Source: Eledone cirrhosa
Taxonomy: Eukaryota; Mollusca; Cephalopoda; Octopoda; Eledonidae
Direction: 5' to 3'
Assembly (NCBI GenBank): GCA_964016885.1
Contig: OZ024759.1
Coordinates: forward strand, 1,687,001-1,751,000
DNA: 64,000 bases
Shown: positions 13,149 through 27,958 of the stretch, piece by piece
Layout: every line of letters begins with the position of its first letter
Position numbering within the stretch: position 1 is the first letter of the stretch
Position numbers and translations under genes: made by a program
The notes under the pieces: generated by a model
Database searches by the model: none
Told to the model about the DNA's origin: nothing
The model's input: the letters and a program-made list of their open reading frames with translations, nothing else

Positions 13149-15210
13149 GTCGATATTAGTAACATGACAATGTCTATATTAGTAACATGACAAAGTCTAT
13201 ATTAGTAACATGACACAGTCTATATTACTAACATGACACAGTCTATATTAGTAACATGACAAAGTCTATATTAGTAACATGACAAAGTCTATATTAGTAA
13301 CATGACACAGTCTATATTAGTAACATGACACAGTCTATATTAGTAGCATGACACAGTCTATATTAGTAACATGATACAGTCTATATTAGTAACATGACAA
13401 AGTTTATATTAGTAATATGACAAAGTCTATCTAAGTAAAATGACAAAGTCTATATTAGTAACATGACAAAGTCTTTATTAGTAACATGACACAGTCTATA
13501 TTAGTAACATGACACAGTCTATATTAGTAACATGACAAAGTCTATATTAGTAACATGACAAAGTCTATATTAGTAACATGACACAGTCTATATTAGTAAC
13601 ATGACACAGTCTATATTAGTAACATGACAAAGTCTATATTAGTAACATGACAAAGTCTATATTAGTAACATGACAGAGTCTATATTAGTAACATGACACA
13701 GTCTATATTAGTAACATGACACAGTCTAGATTAGTAACATGACACAGTCTATATTAGTAACATGAGACAGTCTATATTAGTAGCATGACAAAGTCTATAT
13801 TAGTAACATGACACAGTCTACATTAGTAACATGACAAAGTCTATATTAGTAACATGACACAGTCTATATTAGTAACATGAGACAGTCTATATTAGTAACA
13901 TGACACAGTCTATATTAGTAACATGACAAAGTCTATATTAGTAACATGACAAAGTCTATATTAGTAACATGACAAAGTCTATATTAGTAACATGACAAAG
14001 TCTATATTAATAACATGACACAGTCTATATTAGTAACATGACAGTCTATATTAGTAACATGACAGTCTACATTAGTAACATGACACAGTCTATATTAGTA
14101 ACATGACAAGGTCTGTATTAGTAACATGACACAGTCTATATTAGTAGCATGACACAGTCTATATTAGTAACATGATACAGTCTATATTAGTAACATGACA
14201 AAGTCTATATTAGTAACATGACAAAGTCTATATTAGTAAAATGACAAAGTCTATATTAGTAACATGACAAAGTCTTTATTAGTAACATGACACAGTCTAT
14301 ATTAGTAACATGACACAGTCTATATTAGTAACATGACAAAGTCTATATTAGTAACATGACAAAGTCTATATTAGTAACATGACAAAGTCTATATTAGTAG
14401 CATGACAAAGTCTGTATTTGTAACATGACAAAGTCTATATTAGTAACATGACAAAGTCTGTATTAGTAACATGACAAAGTCTATATTAGTAACATGACAC
14501 AGTCTATATTAGTAACATGACAAAGTCTATATTAGTAGCATGACAAAGTCTATATTAGTAACATGACAAAGTCTATATTAGTAACATGACAAAGTCTATA
14601 TTAGTAAAATGACAAAGTCTATATTAGTAACATGACAAAGTCTTTATTTGTAACATGACACAGTCTATATTAGTAACATGACACAGTCTATATTAGTAAC
14701 ATGACAAAGTCTGTATTAGTAACATGACACAGTCTATATTAGTAACATGACAAAGTCTATATTAGTAACATGACAAAGTCTATATTAGTAACATGACAAA
14801 GTCTATATTAGTAGCATGACAAAGTCTGTATTAGTAACATGACAAAGTCTATATTAGTAACATGACAAAGTCTATATTAGTAACATGACAAAGTTTATAT
14901 TAGTAACATGACAAAGTCTATATTAGTAGCATGACAAAGTCTATATTAGTAACATGACAAAGTCTATATTAGTAGCATGACAAAGTCTATATTAGTAACA
15001 TGACAAAGTCTATATTAGTAACATGACAAAGTCTATATTAGTAACATGACAACGTCTATATTAGTAACATGACAAAGTCTATATTAGTAACATGACAAAG
15101 TCTATATTAGTAACATGACACAGTCTATATTAGTAACATGACAGTCTATATTATTAACATGACAGTCTACATTAGTAACATGACACAGTCTATATTAGTA
15201 ACATGACAAA
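13149..15210 (+). repeat. HOR unit U4 (2,062 bp)
   Basis: This starts like U3 (TATCTAAG near 13428, GACAGAG near 13672). It continues through GTCTGTATTTG and GTCTTTATTTG (about 14640) into GACAACGTC (about 15048), TATTATTAAC and the closing 21-mers. Its counterpart at 25920 is 23 bp shorter. Confidence 0.82.
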
Positions 15211-16402
15211 GTCGATATTAGTAACATGACAATGTCTATATTAGTAACATGACAAAGTCTATATTAGTAATATGACAAAGTCTATATTAGTAAAATGACA
15301 AAGTCTATATTAGTAACATGACAAAGTCTTTATTAGTAACATGACACAGTCTATATTAGTAACATGACACAGTCTATATTAGTAACATGACAAAGTCTAT
15401 ATTAGTAACATGACAAAGTCTATATTAGTAACATGACACAGTCTATATTAGTAACATGACACAGTCTATATTAGTAACATGACAAAGTCTATATTAGTAA
15501 CATGACAAAGTCTATATTAGTAACATGACACAGTCTATATTAGTAACATGACACAGTCTATATTAGTAACATGAGACAGTCTATATTAGTAGCATGACAA
15601 AGTCTATATTAGTAACATGACACAGTCTACATTAGTAACATGAAAAAGTCTATATTAGTAACATGACACAGTCTATATTAGTAACATGAGACAGTCTATA
15701 TTAGTAACATGACAAAGTCTATATTAGTAACATGACACAGTCTATATTAGTAACATGACACAGTCTATATTAGTAACATGACAAAGTCTATATTAGTAAC
15801 ATGACAAAGTCTATATTAGTAACATGACAAAGTCTATATTAGTAACATGACACAGTCTATATTAGTAACATGACACAGTCTATATTAGGAACATGACAAA
15901 GTCTATATTAGTAACATGACAAAGTCTATATTAGTAACATGACAAAGTCTATATTAGTAACATGACAAAGTCTATATTAGTAGCATGACACAGTCTATAT
16001 TAGCAACATGACAAAGTCTATATTAGTAACATGACACAGTCTATATTAGTAGCATGACAAAGTCTGTATTAGTAACATGACAAAGTCTATATTAGTAACA
16101 TGACAAAGTCTATATTAGTAACATGACACAGTCTATATTAGTAACATGACAAAGTCTATATTAGTAGTATGACAAAGTCTATATTAGTAACATGACAAAG
16201 TCTATATTAGTAACATGACAAAGTCTATATTAGTAACATGACAAAGTCTATATTAGTAACATGACAAAGTCGATATTAGTAACATGACAAAGTCTATATT
16301 AGTAACATGACACAGTATATATTAGTAACATGACAGTCTATATTAGTAACATGACAGTCTACATTAGTAACATGACACAGTCTATATTAGTAACATGACA
16401 AA
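15211..16402 (+). repeat. HOR unit U5 (1,192 bp), last unit of super-repeat copy 1
   Basis: This is a short unit: TAATATGAC, TAAAATGAC, GAGACAG twice, TAGCAAC, GTCTGTATT, TAGTATGAC, an extra GTCGAT near 16269 and GTATATATT before the 21-mers. Its length equals the counterpart at 27959 exactly. The later copies at 51489 and 58962 are both 1,215 bp, one monomer longer. Confidence 0.86.
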
Positions 16403-18145
16403 GTCGATATTAGTAACATGACAATGTCTATATTAGTAACATGACAAAGTCTATATTAGTAACATGACACAGTCTATATTACTAACATGACACAGTCTAT
16501 ATTAGTAACATGACACAGTCTATATTAGTAACATGACAAAGTCTATATTAGTAACATGACAAAGTCTATATTAGTAACATGACAAAGTCTATATTAGTAA
16601 CATGACACAGTCTATATTAGTAACATGACACAGTCTATATTAGTAGCATGACACAGTCTATATTAGTAACATGATACAGTCTATATTAGTAACATGACAA
16701 AGTCTATATTAGTAACATGACAAAGTCTATATTAGTAAAATGACAAAGTCTATATTAGTAACATGACAAAGTCGTTATTAGTAAGATGACACAGTCTATA
16801 TTAGTAACATGACACAGTCTATATTAGTAACATGACAAAGTCTATATTAGTAACATGACAAAGTCTATATTAGTAACATGACACAGTCTATATTAGTAAC
16901 ATCACACAGTCTATATTAGTAACATGACAAAGTCTATATTAGTAACATGACAAAGTCTATATTAGTAACATGACACAGTCTATATTAGTAACATGACACA
17001 GTCTATATTAGTAACATGACACAGTCTATATTAGTAACATGAGACAGTCTATATTAGTAGCATGACAAAGTCTATATTAGTAACATGACACAGTCTACAT
17101 TAGTAACATGACAAAGTCTATATTAGTAACATGACACAGTCTATATTAGTAACATGACGAAGTCTATATTAGTAACATGACACAGTCTATATTAGTAACA
17201 TGACACAGTCTATATTAGTAACATGAAAAAGTCTATATTAGTAACATGACAAAGTCTATATTAGTAACATGACAAAGTCTATATTAGTAACATGACAAAG
17301 TCTATATTAGTAGCATGACAAGTCTATATTAGCAACATGACAAAGTCTATATTAGTAACATGACACAGTCTATATTAGTAACATGACACAGTCTATATTA
17401 GTAACATGACACAGTCTATATTAGTAACATGACAAAGTCTACATTAGTAACATGACAAAGTCTATATTAGTAACATGACAAGGTCTGTATTAGTAACATG
17501 ACACAGTCTATATTAGTAGCATGACACAGTCTATATTAGTAACATGATACAGTCTATATTAGTAACATGACAAAGTCTATATTAGTAACATGACAAAGTC
17601 TATATTAGTAAAATGACAAAGTCTATATTAGTAACATGACAAAGTCTTTATTAGTAACATGACACAGTCTATATTAGTAACATGACACAGTCTATATTAG
17701 TAACATGACAAAGTCTATATTAGTAACATGACAAAGTCTATATTAGTAACATGACAAAGTCTATATTAGTAGCATGACAATGTCTGTATTTGTAACATGA
17801 CAAAGTCTATATTAGTAACATGACAAAGTCTGTATTAGTAACATGACAAAGTCTATATTAGTAACATGACACAGTCTATATTAGTAACATGACAAAGTCT
17901 ATATTAGTAGCATGACAAAGTCTATATTAGTAACATGACAAAGTCTATATTAGTAACATGACAAAGTCTATATTAGTAACATGACAAAGTCTATATTAGT
18001 AACATGACAAAGTCTATATTAGTAACATGACAAAGTCTATATTAGTAACATGACACAGTCTATATTAGTAACATGACAGTCTATATTAGTAACATGACAG
18101 TCTACATTAGTAACATGACACAGTCTATATTAGTAACATGACAAA
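16403..18145 (+). repeat. HOR unit U1 (1,743 bp), first unit of super-repeat copy 2
   Basis: A canonical U1 with TAAGATGAC near 16790, TAACATCAC near 16899 and the 22-mer near 17312. The usual GTCTTTATT monomer is mutated to GTCGTTATT near 16771, a private change in this copy that adds a CpG. Confidence 0.87.
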
Positions 18146-20027
18146 GTCGATATTAGTAACATGACAATGTCTATATTAGTAACATGACAAAGTCTATATT
18201 AGTAACATGACACAGTCTATATTACTAACATGACACAGTCTATATTAGTAACATGACACAGTCTATATTAGTAACATGACAAAGTCTATATTAGTAACAT
18301 GACAAAGTCTATATTAGTAACATGACAAAGTCTATATTAGTAACATGACACAGTCTATATTAGTAACATGACACCGTCTATATTAGTAGCATCACACAGT
18401 CCATATTAGTAACATGACAAAGTGTATATTAGTAAAATGACAAAGTCTATATTAGTAACATGACAAAGTCTTTATTAGTAACATGACACAGTCTATATTA
18501 GTAACATGACACAGTCTATATTAGTAACATGACAAAGTCTATATTAGTAACATGACAAAGTCTATATTAGTAACATGACAAAGTCTATATTAGTAACATA
18601 ACAAAGTCTATATTAGTAACATGACACAGTCTATATTAGTAACATGACACAGTCTAGATTAGTAACATGACACAGTCTATATTAGTAACATGAGACAGTC
18701 TATATTAGTAGCATGACAAAGTCTATATTAGTAACATGACACAGTCTACATTAGTAACATGACAAAGTCTATATTAGTAACATGACACAGTCTATATTAG
18801 TAACATGAGACAGTCTATATTAGTAACATGACAAAGTCTATATTAGTAACATGACACAGTCTATATTAGTAACATGACAAAGTCTATATTAGTAACATGA
18901 CAAAGTCTATATTAGTAACATGACAAAGTCTATATTAGTAACATGACAAAGTCTATATTAGTAGCATGACACAGTATATATTAGCAACATGACAAAGTCT
19001 ATATTAGTAACATGACACAGTCTATATTAGTAACATGACACAGTCTATATTAGTAACATGACACAGTCTATATTATTAACATGACAAAGTCTATATTAGT
19101 AACATGACACAGTCTATATTAGTAACATGAGACAGTCTATATTAGTAACATGACTAAGTCTATATTAGTAACATGACACAGTCTATATTAGTAACATGAC
19201 ACAGTCTATATTAGTAACATGACAAAGTCTATATTAGTTACATGACAAAGTCTATATTAGTAACATGACAAAGTCTATATTAGTAACATGACACAGTCTA
19301 TATTAGTAACATGACGAAGTCTATATTAGTAACATGACACAGTCTATATTAGTAACATGACACAGTCTATATTAGTAACATGACACAGTCTATATTAGTA
19401 ACATGACACAGTCTATATTAGTAACATGACAAAGTCTATATTAGTAACATGACAAAGTCTATATTAGTAACATGACAAAGTCTATATTAGTAACATGACA
19501 CAGTCTATATTAGTAACATGACACAGTCTATATTAGTAACATGACAAAGTCTATATTAGTAACATGACAAAGTCTATATTAGTAACATGACAAAGTCTAT
19601 ATTAGTAACATGACAAAGTCTATATTAGTAGCATGACACAGTCTATATTAGCAACATGACAAAGTCTATATTAGTAACATGACACAGTCTATATTAGTAG
19701 CATGACAAAGTCTGTATTAGTAACATGACAAAGTCTATATTAGTAACATGACAAAGTCTATATTAGTAACATGACAAAGTCTATATTAGTAACATGACAC
19801 AGTCTATATTAGTAACATGACAAAGTCTATATTAGTAGTATGACAAAGTCTATATTAGTAACATGACAAAGTCTATATTAGTAACATGACAAAGTCTATA
19901 TTAGTAACATGACAAAGTCTATATTAGTAACATGACACAGTATATATTAGTAACATGACAGTCTATATTAGTAACATGACAGTCTACATTAGTAACATGA
20001 CACAGTCTATATTAGTAACATGACAAA
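18146..20027 (+). repeat. HOR unit U2 (1,882 bp)
   Basis: A U2 unit with GACACCGTC near 18372 and GTCCATATT. The monomer just before GTCCATATT is TAGCATCAC, a private change, and an AAAGTGTATATT monomer follows near 18422. The extra GTCGAT monomer near the end is missing, a two-monomer loss shared with 35300-37181. That loss ties the two units together. Confidence 0.85.
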
Positions 20028-21770
20028 GTCGATATTAGTAACATGACAATGTCTATATTAGTAACATGACAAAGTCTATATTAGTAACATGACACAGTCT
20101 ATATTACTAACATGACACAGTCTATATTAGTAACATGACACAGTCTATATTAGTAACATGACAAAGTCTATATTAGTAACATGACAAAGTCTATATTAGT
20201 AACATGACAAAGTCTATATTAGTAACATGACACAGTCTATATTAGTAACATGACACAGTCTATATTAGTAGCATGACACAGTCTATATTAGTAACATGAT
20301 ACAGTCTATATTAGTAACATGACAAAGTCTATATTAGTAACATGACAAAGTCTATATTAGTAAAATGACAAAGTCTATATTAGTAACATGACAAAGTCTT
20401 TATTAGTAAGATGACACAGTCTATATTAGTAACATGACACAGTCTATATTAGTAACATGACAAAGTCTATATTAGTAACATGACAAAGTCTATATTAGTA
20501 ACATGACACAGTCTATATTAGTAACATCACACAGTCTATATTAGTAACATGACAAAGTCTATATTAGTAACATGACAAAGTCTATATTAGTAACATGACA
20601 CAGTCTATATTAGTAACATGACACAGTCTATATTAGTAACATGACACAGTCTATATTAGTAACATGAGACAGTCTATATTAGTAGCATGACAAAGTCTAT
20701 ATTAGTAACATGACACAGTCTACATTAGTAACATGACAAAGTCTATATTAGTAACATGACACAGTCTATATTAGTAACATGACGAAGTCTATATTAGTAA
20801 CATGACACAGTCTATATTAGTAACATGACACAGTCTATATTAGTAACATGAAAAAGTCTATATTAGTAACATGACAAAGTCTATATTAGTAACATGACAA
20901 AGTCTATATTAGTAACATGACAAAGTCTATATTAGTAGCATGACAAGTCTATATTAGCAACATGACAAAGTCTATATTAGTAACATGACACAGTCTATAT
21001 TAGTAACATGACACAGTCTATATTAGTAACATGACACAGTCTATATTAGTAACATGACAAAGTCTACATTAGTAACATGACAAAGTCTATATTAGTAACA
21101 TGACAAGGTCTGTATTAGTAACATGACACAGTCTATATTAGTAGCATGACACAGTCTATATTAGTAACATGATACAGTCTATATTAGTAACATGACAAAG
21201 TCTATATTAGTAACATGACAAAGTCTATATTAGTAAAATGACAAAGTCTATATTAGTAACATGACAAAGTCTTTATTAGTAACATGACACAGTCTATATT
21301 AGTAACATGACACAGTCTATATTAGTAACATGACAAAGTCTATATTAGTAACATGACAAAGTCTATATTAGTAACATGACAAAGTCTATATTAGTAGCAT
21401 GACAATGTCTGTATTTGTAACATGACAAAGTCTATATTAGTAACATGACAAAGTCTGTATTAGTAACATGACAAAGTCTATATTAGTAACATGACACAGT
21501 CTATATTAGTAACATGACAAAGTCTATATTAGTAGCATGACAAAGTCTATATTAGTAACATGACAAAGTCTATATTAGTAACATGACAAAGTCTATATTA
21601 GTAACATGACAAAGTCTATATTAGTAACATGACAAAGTCTATATTAGTAACATGACAAAGTCTATATTAGTAACATGACACAGTCTATATTAGTAACATG
21701 ACAGTCTATATTAGTAACATGACAGTCTACATTAGTAACATGACACAGTCTATATTAGTAACATGACAAA
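20028..21770 (+). repeat. HOR unit U1 (1,743 bp)
   Basis: A canonical U1 with TAAGATGAC near 20408, TAACATCAC near 20525 and the 22-mer near 20940. It is one monomer shorter than the equivalent second U1 of super-repeat copy 1 (7280-9045). Confidence 0.87.
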
Positions 21771-23466
21771 GTCGATATTAGTAACATGACAATGTCTATA
21801 TTAGTAACATGACAAAGTCTATATTAGTAACATGACAGTCTATATTACTAACATGACACAGTCTATATTAGTAACATGACACAGTCTATATTAGTAACAT
21901 GACAAAGTCTATATTAGTAACATGACAAAGTCTATATTAGTAACATGACAAAGTCTATATTAGTAACATGACACAGTCTATATTAGTAACATGACACCGT
22001 CTATATTAGTAGCATGACACAGTCCATATTAGTAACATGACAAAGTCTATATTAGTAAAATGACAAAGTCTATATTAGTAACATGACAAAGTCTTTATTA
22101 GTAACATGACACAGTCTATATTAGTAACATGACACAGTCTATATTAGTAACATGACAAAGTCTATATTAGTAACATGACAAAGTCTATATTAGTAACATG
22201 ACAAAGTCTATATTAGTAACATAACAAAGTCTATATTAGTAACATGACACAGTCTATATTAGTAACATGACACAGTCTAGATTAGTAACATGACACAGTC
22301 TATATTAGTAACATGAGACAGTCTATATTAGTAGCATGACAAAGTCTATATTAGTAACATGACACAGTCTACATTAGTAACATGACAAAGTCTATATTAG
22401 TAACATGACACAGTCTATATTAGTAACATGAGACAGTCTATATTAGTAACATGACACAGTCTATATTAGTAACATGACACAGTCTATATTAGTAACATGA
22501 CAAAGTCTATATTAGTAACATGACAAAGTCTATATTAGTAACATGACAAAGTCTATATTAGTAACATGACAAAGTCTATATTAGTAGCATGACACAGTAT
22601 ATATTAGCAACATGACAAAGTCTATATTAGTAACATGACACAGTCTATATTAGTAACATGACACAGTCTATATTAGTAACATGACACAGTCTATATTATT
22701 AACATGACAAAGTCTATATTAGTAACATGACACAGTCTATATTAGTAACATGAGACAGTCTATATTAGTAACATGACTAAGTCTATATTAGTAACATGAC
22801 ACAGTCTATATTAGTAACATGACACAGTCTATATTAGTAACATGACAAAGTCTATATTAGTTACATGACAGAGTCTATATTAGTAACATGACAAAGTCTA
22901 TATTAGTAACATGACACAGTCTATATTAGTAACATGACGAAGTCTATATTAGTAACATGACACAGTCTATATTAGTAACATGACACAGTCTATATTAGTA
23001 ACATGAAAAAGTCTATATTAGTAACATGACAAAGTCTATATTAGTAACATGACAAAGTCTATATTAGTAACATGACAAAGTCTATATTAGTAGCATGACA
23101 CAGTCTATATTAGCAACATGACAAAGTCTATATTAGTAACATGACACAGTCTATATTAGTAACATGACACAGTCTATATTAGTAACATGACACAGTCTAT
23201 ATTAGTAACATGACAAAGTCTACATTAGTAACATGACTAAGTCTATATTAGTAACATGACAAGGTCTATATTAGTAACATGACACAGTCTATATTAGTAG
23301 CATGACACAGTCTATATTAGTAACATGATACAGTCTATATTAGTACCATGACAAAGTCTATATTAGTAACATGACACAGTCTATATTAGTAACATGACAG
23401 TCTATATTAGTAGCATGAAAGTCTACATTAGTAACATGACACAGTCTATATTAGTAACATGACAAA
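21771..23466 (+). repeat. HOR unit U2' (1,696 bp)
   Basis: This has the same length as 9046-10741 and the same TACCATG and TAGCATGAAAG ending. A 21-mer of the GACAGTCTATATTAC form lies near 21834, and GACAGAG occurs near 22868. Both features recur in the units at 38925 and 42385, so those derive from this version rather than the one at 9046. Confidence 0.85.
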
Positions 23467-25919
23467 GTCGATATTAGTAACATGACAATGTCTATATTAG
23501 TAACATGACAAAGTCTATATTAGTAACATGACACAGTCTATATTACTAACATGACACAGTCTATATTAGTAACATGACAAAGTCTATATTAGTAACATGA
23601 CAAAGTCTATATTAGTAACATGACACAGTCTATATTAGTAACATGACACAGTCTATATTAGTAGCATGACACAGTCTATATTAGTAACATGATACAGTCT
23701 ATATTAGTAACATGACAAAGTCTATATTAGTAATATGACAAAGTCTATCTAAGTAAAATGACAAAGTCTATATTAGTAACATGACAAAGTCTTTATTAGT
23801 AACATGACACAGTCTATATTAGTAACATGACACAGTCTATATTAGTAACATGACAAAGTCTATATTAGTAACATGACAAAGTCTATATTAGTAACATGAC
23901 ACAGTCTATATTAGTAACATGACACAGTCTATATTAGTAACATGACAAAGTCTATATTAGTAACATGACAAAGTCTATATTAGTAACATGACAGAGTCTA
24001 TATTAGTAACATGACACAGTCTATATTAGTAACATGACACAGTCTAGATTAGTAACATGACACAGTCTATATTAGTAACATGAGACAGTCTATATTAGTA
24101 GCATGACAAAGTCTATATTAGTAACATGACACAGTCTACATTAGTAACATGACAAAGTCTATATTAGTAACATGACACAGTCTATATTAGTAACATGAGA
24201 CAGTCTATATTAGTAACATGACACAGTCTATATTAGTAACATGACAAAGTCTATATTAGTAACATGACAAAGTCTATATTAGTAACATGACAAAGTCTAT
24301 ATTAGTAACATGACAAAGTCTATATTAGTAACATGACACAGTCTATATTAGTAACATGACAGTCTATATTAGTAACATGACAGTCTACATTAGTAACATG
24401 ACACAGTCTATATTAGTAACATGACAAGGTCTGTATTAGTAACATGACACAGTCTATATTAGTAGCATGACACAGTCTATATTAGTAACATGATACAGTC
24501 TATATTAGTAACATGACAAAGTCTATATTAGTAACATGACAAAGTCTATATTAGTAAAATGACAAAGTCTATATTAGTAACATGACAAAGTCTTTATTAG
24601 TAACATGACACAGTCTATATTAGTAACATGACACAGTCTATATTAGTAACATGACAAAGTCTATATTAGTAACATGACAAAGTCTATATTAGTAACATGA
24701 CAAAGTCTATATTAGTAGCATGACAAAGTCTGTATTTGTAACATGACAAAGTCTATATTAGTAACATGACAAAGTCTGTATTAGTAACATGACAAAGTCT
24801 ATATTAGTAACATGACACAGTCTATATTAGTAACATGACAAAGTCTATATTAGTAGCATGACAAAGTCTATATTAGTAACATGACAAAGTCTATATTAGT
24901 AACATGACAAAGTCTATATTAGTAAAATGACAAAGTCTATATTAGTAACATGACAAAGTCTTTATTTGTAACATGACACAGTCTATATTAGTAACATGAC
25001 ACAGTCTATATTAGTAACATGACAAAGTCTTTATTAGTAACATGACACAGTCTATATTAGTAACATGACAAAGTCTATATTAGTAACATGACAAAGTCTA
25101 TATTAGTAACATGACAAAGTCTATATTAGTAGCATGACAAAGTCTATATTAGTAAAATGACAAAGTCTATATTAGTAACATGACACAGTCTATATTAGTA
25201 ACATGAGACAGTCTATATTAGTAACATGACTAAGTCTATATTAGTAACATGACACAGTCTATATTAGTAACATGACACAGTCTATATTAGTAACATGACA
25301 AAGTCTATATTAGTTACATGACAAAGTCTATATTAGTAACATGACAAAGTCTATATTAGTAACATGACACAGTCTATATTAGTAACATGACGAAGTCTAT
25401 ATTAGTAACATGACACAGTCTATATTAGTAACATGACACAGTCTATATTAGTAACATGAAAAAGTCTATATTAGTAACATGACAAAGTCTATATTAGTAA
25501 CATGACAAAGTCTATATTAGTAACATGACAAAGTCTATATTAGTAGCATGACACAGTCTATATTAGCAACATGACACAGTCTATATTAGTAACATGACAC
25601 AGTCTATATTAGTAACATGACACAGTCTATATTAGTAACATGACACAGTCTATATTAGTAACATGACAAAGTCTACATTAGTAACATGACTAAGTCTATA
25701 TTAGTAACATGACAAGGTCTATATTAGTAACATGACACAGTCTATATTAGTAGCATGACACAGTCTATATTAGTAACATGATACAGTCTATATTAGTACC
25801 ATGACAAAGTCTATATTAGTAACATGACACAGTCTATATTAGTAACATGACAGTCTATATTAGTAGCATGAAAGTCTACATTAGTAACATGACACAGTCT
25901 ATATTAGTAACATGACAAA
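23467..25919 (+). repeat. HOR unit U3 (2,453 bp)
   Basis: This has the U3 marker order: TATCTAAG near 23745, GACAGAG near 23990, GTCTTTATTTG near 24958 and TAGCATGAAAG near 25864. It is two monomers longer than 10742-13148. Confidence 0.82.
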
Positions 25920-27958
25920 GTCGATATTAGTAACATGACAATGTCTATATTAGTAACATGACAAAGTCTATATTAGTAACATGACACAGTCTATATTACT
26001 AACATGACACAGTCTATATTAGTAACATGACAAAGTCTATATTAGTAACATGACAAAGTCTATATTAGTAACATGACACAGTCTATATTAGTAACATGAC
26101 ACAGTCTATATTAGTAGCATGACACAGTCTATATTAGTAACATGATACAGTCTATATTAGTAACATGACAAAGTCTATATTAGTAATATGACAAAGTCTA
26201 TCTAAGTAAAATGACAAAGTCTATATTAGTAACATGACAAAGTCTTTATTAGTAACATGACACAGTCTATATTAGTAACATGACACAGTCTATATTAGTA
26301 ACATGACAAAGTCTATATTAGTAACATGACAAAGTCTATATTAGTAACATGACACAGTCTATATTAGTAACATGACACAGTCTATATTAGTAACATGACA
26401 AAGTCTATATTAGTAACATGACAAAGTCTATATTAGTAACATGACAGAGTCTATATTAGTAACATGACACAGTCTATATTAGTAACATGACACAGTCTAG
26501 ATTAGTAACATGACACAGTCTATATTAGTAACATGAGACAGTCTATATTAGTAGCATGACAAAGTCTATATTAGTAACATGACACAGTCTACATTAGTAA
26601 CATGACAAAGTCTATATTAGTAACATGACACAGTCTATATTAGTAACATGAGACAGTCTATATTAGTAACATGACACAGTCTATATTAGTAACATGACAA
26701 AGTCTATATTAGTAACATGACAAAGTCTATATTAGTAACATGACAAAGTCTATATTAGTAACATGACAAAGTCTATATTAGTAACATGACACAGTCTATA
26801 TTAGTAACATGACAGTCTATATTAGTAACATGACAGTCTACATTAGTAACATGACACAGTCTATATTAGTAACATGACAAGGTCTGTATTAGTAACATGA
26901 CACAGTCTATATTAGTAGCATGACACAGTCTATATTAGTAACATGATACAGTCTATATTAGTAACATGACAAAGTCTATATTAGTAACATGACAAAGTCT
27001 ATATTAGTAAAATGACAAAGTCTATATTAGTAACATGACAAAGTCTTTATTAGTAACATGACACAGTCTATATTAGTAACATGACACAGTCTATATTAGT
27101 AACATGACAAAGTCTATATTAGTAACATGACAAAGTCTATATTAGTAACATGACAAAGTCTATATTAGTAGCATGACAAAGTCTGTATTTGTAACATGAC
27201 AAAGTCTATATTAGTAACATGACAAAGTCTGTATTAGTAACATGACAAAGTCTATATTAGTAACATGACACAGTCTATATTAGTAACATGACAAAGTCTA
27301 TATTAGTAGCATGACAAAGTCTATATTAGTAACATGACAAAGTCTATATTAGTAACATGACAAAGTCTATATTAGTAAAATGACAAAGTCTATATTAGTA
27401 ACATGACAAAGTCTTTATTTGTAACATGACACAGTCTATATTAGTAACATGACACAGTCTATATTAGTAACATGACAAAGTCTGTATTAGTAACATGACA
27501 CAGTCTATATTAGTAACATGACAAAGTCTATATTAGTAACATGACAAAGTCTATATTAGTAACATGACAAAGTCTATATTAGTAGCATGACAAAGTCTGT
27601 ATTAGTAACATGACAAAGTCTATATTAGTAACATGACAAAGTCTATATTAGTAACATGACAAAGTTTATATTAGTAACATGACACAGTCTATATTAGTAA
27701 CATGACAAAGTCTATATTAGTAGCATGACAAAGTCTATATTAGTAACATGACAAAGTCTATATTAGTAACATGACAAAGTCTATATTAGTAACATGACAA
27801 CGTCTATATTAGTAACATGACAAAGTCTATATTAGTAACATGACAAAGTCTATATTAGTAACATGACACAGTCTATATTAGTAACATGACAGTCTATATT
27901 ATTAACATGACAGTCTACATTAGTAACATGACACAGTCTATATTAGTAACATGACAAA
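25920..27958 (+). repeat. HOR unit U4 (2,039 bp)
   Basis: This has the U4 marker order: TATCTAAG near 26199, GACAGAG near 26443, GTCTTTATTTG near 27411, GACAACGTC near 27796 and TATTATTAAC near 27898. It is one monomer shorter than 13149-15210. Confidence 0.82.

Larger units (their letters stand above)
3609..16402 (+). repeat. Super-HOR copy 1 (12,794 bp: U1-U2-U1-U2'-U3-U4-U5)
   Basis: Seven consecutive units of 1743, 1928, 1766, 1696, 2407, 2062 and 1192 bp are followed directly by units of the same seven classes in the same order. Differences between the copies are whole monomers (46, 23, 46 and 23 bp). This shows that a segment of about 12.75 kb was amplified as one block after the shorter units had formed. 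Confidence 0.85.
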